From positions 1 through 11,774 of the forward strand of contig JAIRWE010000134.1 of NCBI GenBank assembly GCA_031253365.1: a stretch of DNA of 11,774 bases, read 5' to 3'. Below are positions 6,302 to 11,774 of the stretch, piece after piece (the stretch's first letter is position 1; each line of letters begins with the position of its first letter). A program made the position numbers and the translations under genes. The notes under the pieces were generated by a model that was not told the origin of the DNA, searched no databases, and saw nothing but the letters and a program-made list of their open reading frames with translations. The stretch comes from Oscillospiraceae bacterium. Lineage in GTDB: Bacteria > Bacillota > Clostridia > Oscillospirales > Ruminococcaceae.

Positions 6302-7093
6302 TTATTTTGCCTCATTTTTGACGGACGCCTTCAATTTGGGCAGCATGAATTCCAGTTTTTCCTGTATGAGGCGGGGGTTTGAACCCGCCGCGATTGACAT
6401 AACGCCCTCGACAATCAGCTTTTTGCAGAGGATTTCATCGTCGTGGACGTTCTTCATTTGCTGACGCCAAGGCATAAGCAGTATATTCGCGAGCAGCGAG
6501 CCGTAAAACGTGGTGATGAACGCGACCGCCATCGCCTGACCGAGCGAGGCGGCGTCCCCGCCGATGTTTTTAAGCATTATAACCAGACCGATAACCGTAC
6601 CCATCATTCCGAAAGCGGGAGCCAACGCCGCGCCCCTTTCGCAAAACCCCCACGCGACGGAGTGCCTTTCCGTGGTGAAGTCTATTGAATCCTCGAGCAT
6701 TTCCCTCACTTTATCGGGGTCGTTCGCGTCCACGATAAGCATTACCGCGTGTTTCAGGAACGGGTCCTCGCATTTGCTCGCGCCGTCTTCAAGCGCCAAA
6801 AGCCCCTTGCTCCTCGCCACCGTCGCGAATTCCGTAATCTGTCTTATATAATCGTGCGGGTCGTATTTCGGCGGCATGACCGCGAGCATCAAATACTTGG
6901 GCATCTTCGCCAAAACCGACAGCGGATAAGACGTGACAAGCGCCGCCAGCGTACCGGCGACCACTATGAAGAAACTGGGTACGTTAATGAAGGCGGGCAA
7001 GTTCGACATACCGCCCTGGTTGCTCGCCACACCGTATACAATCATCGCCCAGCACAGTACGAATCCGATTATGAAAGTCAAGTTTATTTTCAA
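6302..7093 (-). CDS. motA: MotA, flagellar stator protein
   Basis: MotA is the four-helix membrane subunit of the stator; five copies surround two MotB and turn ion flow into torque on FliG. The 263-residue length is normal. Helices lie at about 4-22, 36-56, 152-175 and 186-206. The cytoplasmic loop carries ARSKGLLALED, matching the family ARxxGLLALE segment that contacts FliG. Conserved prolines are present in ALAPAFGMMGTVIGLVIML and LLMPW. The start codon is TTG at 7093, strongly supported by GGAGG eight bases upstream and by the sequence (M)KINLTFIIGF. It follows flbD by 39 nt. Confidence 0.97.
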   Translation of the reverse strand: MKINLTFIIGFVLCWAMIVYGVASNQGGMSNLPAFINVPSFFIVVAGTLAALVTSYPLSVLAKMPKYLMLAVMPPKYDPHDYIRQITEFATVARSKGLLALEDGASKCEDPFLKHAVMLIVDANDPDKVREMLEDSIDFTTERHSVAWGFCERGAALAPAFGMMGTVIGLVIMLKNIGGDAASLGQAMAVAFITTFYGSLLANILLMPWRQQMKNVHDDEILCKKLIVEGVMSIAAGSNPRLIQEKLEFMLPKLKASVKNEAK

Positions 7094-7132
7094 GGTTCTT
7101 CCCTCCGTTTATATTTCTCGACGCGAAAAAAT

Positions 7133-7345
7133 CTATTCGCCGTCGTCCGAACGCAGACGGGACTTTCGCCTGCCGAGCCTTTGGAAATCAATTATCTTAC
7201 CCATAATCTCTTCAAGGGATTCGGTGACAATATAAGTGTGCCCGTTGTTCATGGTAATGACCGTGTCGGGCGTTTCCTGCGCGGTTTCTATAATGCTCTC
7301 GTTAATCAGCACCTCTTTACCGCCTAACTTCGTCAGCAAAATCAT
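7133..7345 (-). CDS. flbD: FlbD/SwrD family small flagellar protein
   Basis: This 70-residue protein belongs to the FlbD family (Pfam FlbD), not to the Caulobacter transcription factor of the same name. The family pattern is clear: MILLTKLGGKEVLINESIIE, then TPDTVITMNNGHTYIVTES, then EEIMGKIIDFQR. The B. subtilis member, SwrD (YlzI), raises flagellar motor power and is needed for swarming. Here the gene directly precedes motA and motB, consistent with a role in stator function. The C-terminus is basic then acidic (RLGRRKSRLRSDDGE). The ATG at 7345 has a weak ribosome binding site (AAGGACGG about 10 bases upstream). A strong GC hairpin separates it from flgE. Confidence 0.93.
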   Translation of the reverse strand: MILLTKLGGKEVLINESIIETAQETPDTVITMNNGHTYIVTESLEEIMGKIIDFQRLGRRKSRLRSDDGE

Positions 7346-7376
7346 AAATCGGAACCGTCCTTTTTTATCGGAAACG

Positions 7377-7403
7377 GGGGGGCGGGACGCCGCGCCGCCC
7401 CCC
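7377..7403 (-). other. Very strong GC hairpin between flgE and flbD
   Basis: The transcript carries GGGGGGCGG, a nine-base loop and CCGCCCCCC, giving a nine-pair all-GC stem. It sits 17 bases after the flgE stop codon. Downstream the sequence is CGTTTCCGATAAAAAAGG, with no U tract, so a classical terminator is unlikely. A 3' barrier protecting the abundant hook message from exonuclease, or an attenuator lowering flbD-motA expression, would fit. Confidence 0.55.
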
Positions 7404-7420
7404 GCAATCCTTAAAATCGC

Positions 7421-9259
7421 CTATCGTTTGAGGTTAATCAGTTCTTCCAGCATGGTGTCGGACACCGTGATAATCCTGGAATTGGCTTGGAAGCCCCTTT
7501 GCGTGATAATCATATCGGAAAATTCCTGCGAGAGGTCCACGTTGGACATCTCGAGCGCGCCCGAAATGATAAATGTTTCCGACTCCTCCGACGGGATGCG
7601 CACCTGGGGCGGACCCGAAGCGCGCGATTCGGTGAAGTACGAGGTCCCGACTTGGTTCAAGCCGCCCGGATTGACGAAATCCACGATGTCAATCCGCCCG
7701 AGCAGCAATTCGCCGTGAACGGGGTGCCTGCCGTAAATTGTGCCGTTGCGGTCGATGTCAATCTCACAGGTGCTGGCGTCCTGCTCGGTGAACAGATACC
7801 CGCCGTCCAGCCGAACGGTCGAAAGGCTGCTGAACGCCTCGGTGAAGAAGCTGTCCGTGCCGCCGCCCATGCCCGCCCTGTGGGTAATCCTCGTTCCGTC
7901 CTCTTTCCTGTACTGCGCGAGAATGGTTGCAAAACCTGCGAAATCTTGCCCCGAATTCACCCCCGGTGTGGGAGGAGCCAAAAGCAACGTTTCAATATCC
8001 GCGACGGCATACTCGGGCGCGTCCACCGTCCCCCCCGTCGGGGCTTGGGTATAGACGTCGAACATCTTGCGTGAGTCGCCGCCCGACGCCACTTCAATCG
8101 CGTTGTAAATATCCGACAAGTAGAAAGCGCCGTTTTGCGGGAGATAAATCATCAGCACGTTGTCCGACCATTTCGCCGTCACCGCCGCCGCGGAAGTGGT
8201 TTGCAGGTCGATTTCAAACTTGTTGCCGTTTGAACCCGGGTTCCTCGCCGCGAAGCCGAGCTTTATGACGTTAGTCGCCGTCGCCGCCGCGTTCAGGTCC
8301 TCGGTGAGCTTCAGCTCGAAAAAGTTCGTCGCCTTTTGCGCCGCCGTGGGGCTGGGAACCGTGTCAAACGAAACCGTGAGCCCTTCGAGGGCGGGGTCGA
8401 TGTTTATGCCGCCCAGCCTGATGGCTTCCGCTATGTCGGCGGAAATCATCCGCGAAATCTCAGCCACGGCGGCGTTGTCCCACAAAGCCACGTGCTGCAA
8501 AGTCGCGGCGGGAGTCCCGGTGACGCCGATAGCGGCGGCCTGTTCCGCGGTAAGGGCTATCCCGACCGTGGGGCGTCCGCCTAAGGTCGTCCCCGCTATG
8601 CCCTCATAGTCCTTGTTCAAATCCAAAAAGACGTTAATCGTTGAACCGCCGCTCATGGTCGCGAAAGGCACGTCCGAGTTTTGCACCGTCAGCGCGATGT
8701 TCCCGCCCGGTCCGAAACCGCCCGCCGTGAACACTATCCCATGACCGAGGTATTCTTTGGTCGCCGTCGCCTGCGAGTTCTCAATCGCGGGGATGGCGAG
8801 GTTGATTCTCTGGGTGCCCGCCTGAACATTCGTCGGGTCACCCGAAACGCCGAGAACGATGTTTCCGTTGGGGTCGCAAAGGTTGCCGTAATCATCGAGG
8901 GAGAAACGCCCCAAACGGGTGTAGTAGATATTCCCCGCTGAATCCATCACCTGGAAAAATCCCGAGCCTTCCAAAGCGCAGTCGAACACGCTGTCCGAAT
9001 AGGTCAAGCCCGACTGTGTCATAACCTTGCTGATAGTCCCGAGCTGCACGCCGTAACCCACCTGCTTGGGATTGATGCCGCCGGCGGTATAGCTCCCGCT
9101 CGAAGCGCTCTGCTTGGTCTGATAGTACACGTCCTTGAACGTGACCGTTCCCGTTTTGTAAGCCGTTGTGTTGACGTTGGCTATATTATTGCCTATAACG
9201 TCCATTCTCTGGTTATGGGTTTTCAGTCCGGTAACACCGGAATAAAGGGATTTAATCAT
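7421..9259 (-). CDS. flgE: FlgE, flagellar hook protein
   Basis: FlgE polymerises outside the cell into the hook, the flexible joint between rod and filament. The N-terminal D0 segment is complete (MIKSLYSGVTGLKTHNQRMD, VIGNNIANVNTTAYKTGTVTF), as is the C-terminal one (LEMSNVDLSQEFSDMIITQR, GFQANSRIITVSDTMLEELI). The signature ALEGSGFFQVMD and the YTRLGRFSLDDYGNL block follow D0. The middle is a long variable, surface-exposed region, giving 612 aa, larger than the 400-440 of many hook proteins and more like other clostridial forms. Three cysteines are present (in FDCALEG, NLCDPNG and STCEID), which is unusual for a secreted axial protein. The ATG at 9259 has AAAGGA seven bases upstream. FlgD and FliK, which cap and measure the hook, are encoded just upstream. 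Confidence 0.97.
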   Translation of the reverse strand: MIKSLYSGVTGLKTHNQRMDVIGNNIANVNTTAYKTGTVTFKDVYYQTKQSASSGSYTAGGINPKQVGYGVQLGTISKVMTQSGLTYSDSVFDCALEGSGFFQVMDSAGNIYYTRLGRFSLDDYGNLCDPNGNIVLGVSGDPTNVQAGTQRINLAIPAIENSQATATKEYLGHGIVFTAGGFGPGGNIALTVQNSDVPFATMSGGSTINVFLDLNKDYEGIAGTTLGGRPTVGIALTAEQAAAIGVTGTPAATLQHVALWDNAAVAEISRMISADIAEAIRLGGINIDPALEGLTVSFDTVPSPTAAQKATNFFELKLTEDLNAAATATNVIKLGFAARNPGSNGNKFEIDLQTTSAAAVTAKWSDNVLMIYLPQNGAFYLSDIYNAIEVASGGDSRKMFDVYTQAPTGGTVDAPEYAVADIETLLLAPPTPGVNSGQDFAGFATILAQYRKEDGTRITHRAGMGGGTDSFFTEAFSSLSTVRLDGGYLFTEQDASTCEIDIDRNGTIYGRHPVHGELLLGRIDIVDFVNPGGLNQVGTSYFTESRASGPPQVRIPSEESETFIISGALEMSNVDLSQEFSDMIITQRGFQANSRIITVSDTMLEELINLKR

Positions 9260-9272
9260 AAATAATTCCTTT

Positions 9273-9328
9273 CTTTGAACCGGAAAGCACCGAAATTTTC
9301 GGTTTTGCCGCTCATCATTCGTTCAAAG
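9273..9328 (-). promoter_or_regulatory. Inverted repeat in the flgE leader, abutting its ribosome binding site
   Basis: CTTTGAAC (transcript 9328-9321) pairs perfectly with GTTCAAAG (9280-9273), enclosing 40 bases that contain a second hairpin (ACCGA/TCGGT around 9289-9303). The right arm ends directly against the AAAGGA Shine-Dalgarno of flgE. If folded, it would place a structure immediately before the ribosome binding site. A translation-control role is inferred. Confidence 0.4.
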
Positions 9329-9354
9329 CGGAATGTCCCCTTGGTGCGGCAGTA

Positions 9355-9375
9355 GTTAGTCGTTAGTGGTTAGTT
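9355..9375. repeat. Three tandem heptamers in the flgE upstream gap
   Basis: The plus strand reads GTTAGT followed by one variable base, three times in a row (GTTAGTC, GTTAGTG, GTTAGTT). It lies in the 165-nt gap between the small flagellar gene and flgE and is out of character with the GC-richer sequence around it. It may be a binding-site array or a slippage product. Confidence 0.5.
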
Positions 9376-9425
9376 TGCACCGTCGGACCGACATTTTAAG
9401 TTTCCGGTAGAATTGTTGTTGGTCT

Positions 9426-9839
9426 TCAAATGATAATCGTAGAGTCGATATTGGTAAAAACATTACCTGCCAAATCGTCGCCCGACAAGGTCGTGATAAC
9501 CTTGTTGTTCTTGACGCTGACTACAAACGCGGTTGAGTCAATTAAGACAAGGGCGTCGCTGCTTCCTTTCCGCGCCGCCATCTCGACACCTCTGTTAAGT
9601 CTGCCGAGTTTGTCGTTTTCGGTAATATCAATACTTCTGCTCTCGATACGCCTCATTGCATGACCCGAAAATTCTACCCCGCCTTTGTTGCTTATTTCGC
9701 GCCTGAGAGCCTCGGCGAAGCTTTCGCCGTTCTCGTTTTTCTTCGGCGCCGAAACAGACGTTTCCGGCGTTCCCGTAACCTGACCCGTGGAAATGTTGAC
9801 CTGCCGATTGTTTATTTTCAGGTAATCGCTGAGCAGCAT
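9426..9839 (-). CDS. Flagellar operon protein of unknown function (TIGR02530-like)
   Basis: This 137-residue protein matches the family annotated only as 'flagellar operon protein', found between flgD and flgE in many Firmicutes. The N-terminal half (residues 1-55) is hydrophilic and probably disordered. The conserved half starts at FSGHAMRRIESRSIDI (57-72), followed by LNRGVEMAARKGSSDALVLI, AFVVSVKNNKVITTL and the terminal GNVFTNIDSTIII. No signal peptide or membrane helix is seen. The ATG at 9839 has an excellent AAAGGAGG eight bases upstream. It lies 40 nt after flgD. Its position suggests a role in hook assembly or export, perhaps as a chaperone or regulator, but no activity can be assigned from sequence. 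Confidence 0.9.
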   Translation of the reverse strand: MLLSDYLKINNRQVNISTGQVTGTPETSVSAPKKNENGESFAEALRREISNKGGVEFSGHAMRRIESRSIDITENDKLGRLNRGVEMAARKGSSDALVLIDSTAFVVSVKNNKVITTLSGDDLAGNVFTNIDSTIII

Positions 9840-9879
9840 TGCAATCCCCTCCTTTCTTCAAGTATTAACGCGCTTAGCG

Positions 9880-10710
9880 TCACTCGATGTCGCCGCCGTC
9901 GGCTTCATCGCCGTCTTTGGTTTCGCCGTCGTCGTCTTCGGGGATAACCCCGGTTTCGCCGTCGTCGTCGTCTTCAATTTCACCGCCGGTTTCGGGAATA
10001 ACCTCGGTTTCCGTCGGCTCGCCCGGCGTGTCGGTTCCGATGGTGTCGGTTCCGATGTTATCGGTTCCCTCTTCGTCGGGATTTGTCACAACAAGGGCGG
10101 GGTTCTCGATTTTCGCGACGCTGTAAAGGGGATAAGCGATATTGTCTATAATGACGGAAATTTCGCCGTCCTTTATCTCCACGCGCTCGACTATTCCCGT
10201 TTCCACGACGGCGCTCCCGTCGCTCTTAACCAATCCCGTTGTGACCTGCTTTCCTATTAAAGAGGTCGCGAAAGCTCCGTCGCTCCCCCCCGCTTTACCG
10301 TAACCGACATCCAAAACTTCCATCACGTTTTTCAGCGGGTATTCCTTATCGTTCACGGTAAGGTTGAACTGCCCGCCCGAAAAATCCATCCTCGTTACCG
10401 TGCCTGTCTGAACGTCTATCCCCTGACCCACGCTCGCGGCGACGATAACGGTCTTCCCGACCAGCGACTGCGCGTAGTTGGCGTTGTTGAAATACAGCGC
10501 CTCCTGCTGAACCTGCAACGAGGTGAAGTTCGCCATCTGCGAAACGAACTCGGTGTTGGACATGGGTTCAAGCGGGTCTTGGTTGGACATTTCCGCAACC
10601 AACAATTTATAGAAAGTGTCGATTGTCGCCATGTCGTTCCCCGATTTGTCGAAGTATTCGGCATACTTGACGCGGTTTTCATAAATATTGCTTACGCTGC
10701 TGACCGCCAT
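9880..10710 (-). CDS. flgD: FlgD, flagellar hook capping protein with duplicated module
   Basis: FlgD sits at the tip of the growing hook and allows FlgE subunits to assemble. The N-terminal part (residues 30-75) carries the defining segment DTFYKLLVAEMSNQDPLEPM followed by SNTEFVSQMANFTSLQVQQE. Two similar modules follow. Residues 82-132 begin SLVGKTV and end YPLKNVMEV; residues 150-201 begin SLIGKQV and end YPLYSVAKI, sharing VxTGxVxRM/VD/E in the middle. Most related short FlgD proteins have one such module. From about residue 210 the protein is an acidic low-complexity tail rich in Asp, Glu, Gly and Thr. The 276-residue length reflects the duplication and tail. AAAGGAG lies seven bases before the ATG and overlaps the end of fliK, so coupling is likely. 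Confidence 0.95.
   Translation of the reverse strand: MAVSSVSNIYENRVKYAEYFDKSGNDMATIDTFYKLLVAEMSNQDPLEPMSNTEFVSQMANFTSLQVQQEALYFNNANYAQSLVGKTVIVAASVGQGIDVQTGTVTRMDFSGGQFNLTVNDKEYPLKNVMEVLDVGYGKAGGSDGAFATSLIGKQVTTGLVKSDGSAVVETGIVERVEIKDGEISVIIDNIAYPLYSVAKIENPALVVTNPDEEGTDNIGTDTIGTDTPGEPTETEVIPETGGEIEDDDDGETGVIPEDDDGETKDGDEADGGDIE
10028..10072. repeat. 15-bp tandem repeat inside the flgD tail
   Basis: Two identical 15-base units (GTGTCGGTTCCGATG at 10028-10042 and 10043-10057) and a diverged third follow one another, encoding repeated IGTDT-like pentapeptides in the FlgD tail. A separate imperfect repeat at about 9919-9975 encodes the two DDDGET segments. Both lie only in the disordered tail. 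Confidence 0.75.
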
Positions 10711-10725
10711 ATTCCCGCTCCTTTC

Positions 10726-11774
10726 TTAAATCATCGCGCCGACGATTTCCGCGAAACTGAGCTCGCCTTCCTCGTCGTTCCCGTCGTCCTGCCCGTCCTC
10801 GTCGTAGCCTTGGCGGTTTTTACCGCCGCCGTCGTCTGAAAACTCGCGGTAAACCGCTTTCGTTGACTGCGTAACCTCATACCGTTCAACGGTTACGCCG
10901 CTTTGTTCAAGCGATTCGCGCACAATTCCCGCTCTCCCCGCCAAAAGCTCGCGCGTTCGCGCGTTGTCGGCGATAATCCTGACCGTGACGGCGTTGTCCT
11001 TCAACACCAGCTTAATCACAAGCCTGCCTAATTTTTCGGGGTTAAGCGTAAGCTCGAAGCTCGTCGCTCCCGCCCTGCCCTTAAAAGCGGAAATCCTATC
11101 CATTATCGCTTCGAAGGTTTGGGCGGCGGCACGAAAACCGTCTGAAACGCCCTTGTCCGCACCCTGCGTGGCGTCCGCGCCCCCCGCGAGGAACCTCGCC
11201 TCAAGCGTCTGCGCCGCGTCGTATTTCAGACGGGCTTCGACGGCGTCGGTTTTAGGCGCGGGAACCTGCGGCTGTTCGGATTTTACGTTCGCCAAAAGCT
11301 CGCGTATCTCGCTGTTTTCCCTGATAACGGGGCGTAAAAAGCCTTCCGTCATCTCTTTTAACCGCGTCGCGGTCTGACCCGGGGCTTGAAACCTGATTTC
11401 TTTGATTTCAGCCTGCCAATCCGGCTTTACCCCGCTTTGCTTCACGAAAAGCCCCGCCTCGGGTGGCTTTTCGCCCGGAGAAAGGGGTTTCGCGGTTTCG
11501 CCGCTCGCTTGCCTCTCCCCTGTCGGTGTTTCGGACGCTTTGATTGACATCGGCGTTTTTTCAGCCGTCAGTACCGCCGCCGCGTAACGCGAAAAACTTT
11601 CCGCCGCGCCGCCGTCGTCCGTTTGCGCCGCCGCGAAAGCCTCGCTCGCCACGCTCCCCTCGGGAACGACCGCCCGCGTATGCCCGTCCGCGTAATCCGC
11701 GCCGAACGCGGCGCTCACGTAATTCCCGTCGGGCGCGACATTCGCGTAATTCCCGTCGGGCGCGACATTCGCGT
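10726..11774 (-). CDS. fliK: FliK, flagellar hook-length control protein (N-terminus off window)
   Basis: FliK is the secreted molecular ruler that sets hook length and switches export from hook to filament subunits by acting on FlhB. The C-terminal FliK domain is clear (FELTLNPEKLGRLVIKLVLK, then VTVRIIADNARTRELL, then VRESLEQSGVTVERYEV). The preceding part is Ala-, Thr- and Pro-rich and low in conservation, as expected for the ruler region. After the domain comes an acidic stretch (DEDGQDDGNDEEGE) and a hydrophobic end (LSFAEIVGAMI). A GTG at 11718 could be read as a start, but the frame stays open to the right edge through two copies of a nine-residue repeat (YANVAPDGN). The true start therefore probably lies outside; at least 348 codons are visible. 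The stop is 15 nt from the flgD start. Confidence 0.9.
   Translation of the reverse strand, partial: ANVAPDGNYANVAPDGNYVSAAFGADYADGHTRAVVPEGSVASEAFAAAQTDDGGAAESFSRYAAAVLTAEKTPMSIKASETPTGERQASGETAKPLSPGEKPPEAGLFVKQSGVKPDWQAEIKEIRFQAPGQTATRLKEMTEGFLRPVIRENSEIRELLANVKSEQPQVPAPKTDAVEARLKYDAAQTLEARFLAGGADATQGADKGVSDGFRAAAQTFEAIMDRISAFKGRAGATSFELTLNPEKLGRLVIKLVLKDNAVTVRIIADNARTRELLAGRAGIVRESLEQSGVTVERYEVTQSTKAVYREFSDDGGGKNRQGYDEDGQDDGNDEEGELSFAEIVGAMI
11721..11774. repeat. 27-bp perfect tandem repeat in fliK at the window edge
   Basis: Two identical 27-base units (11721-11747 and 11748-11774) lie head to tail and reach the last base of the window, so more copies may follow. The unit length is a multiple of three and keeps the fliK frame open, encoding the nonapeptide YANVAPDGN. 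Copy-number change would lengthen or shorten FliK without a frameshift. Confidence 0.9.

Noticed and set aside
7377..7403. Reading the GC hairpin after flgE as a rho-independent terminator
   Set aside because: The sequence after the stem in the transcript direction has no U tract, and flbD-motA follow closely without a visible promoter.
1..11774. CRISPR arrays, tRNA or rRNA genes, insertion sequences or phage genes
   Set aside because: I looked for spaced direct repeats, RNA-gene signatures and transposase or integrase motifs and saw none. All sizeable frames belong to flagellar or chemotaxis genes or their antisense shadows.

Overview
This window is a single block of flagellar and chemotaxis genes, all read on the minus strand, so transcription runs from the right edge toward the left edge. 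The gene order in transcript direction is fliK (partial) - flgD - a small flagellar-operon gene of unknown function - flgE - flbD/swrD - motA - motB - fliM - fliY - cheY - fliO - fliP - fliQ - fliR (partial). This order, together with a two-CheC-motif FliY next to CheY and an FlbD/SwrD gene before motA, is typical of the large fla/che operon of Firmicutes. The lack of B. subtilis-specific features, the small gene of the TIGR02530 type and the moderately GC-rich coding sequence make a clostridial anaerobe likely. The exact genus cannot be read from the sequence.

Right part (about 7.3-11.8 kb): hook assembly. FliK (hook-length ruler), FlgD (hook cap), the TIGR02530-like protein and FlgE (hook). 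Middle (about 5.0-7.3 kb): the motor. FlbD/SwrD, MotA and MotB. Left-middle (2.3-5.0 kb): the switch and its signal. FliM, FliY and CheY. Left (1-2.2 kb): the export gate. FliO, FliP, FliQ and the start of FliR. Genes are tightly packed, mostly with good Shine-Dalgarno sequences, several of which lie across the stop codon of the gene before. No gene-free stretch exceeds 300 bases; the largest gaps are about 190 bp (motA-motB), 165 bp (upstream of flgE) and 145 bp (cheY-fliO).

The gene content is ordinary, and I see no new defence, mobile or biosynthetic system. The interest lies in details. fliL, usually found between motB and fliM, is missing. MotB carries a tail of roughly 115 residues and lacks the Asp of its GHTD motif. 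FlgD contains a duplicated C-terminal module. Several envelope-facing proteins end in acidic low-complexity tails. The larger gaps hold structured DNA: a very strong GC hairpin between flgE and flbD, a sigma-A-type promoter with a perfect extended -10 in front of motB, a hairpin plus a second candidate promoter between cheY and fliO, an inverted repeat touching the flgE ribosome binding site, and a possible 19-codon leader ORF coupled to fliP. Together they suggest that the operon is divided internally into separately tuned segments. That is inference and has not been tested.
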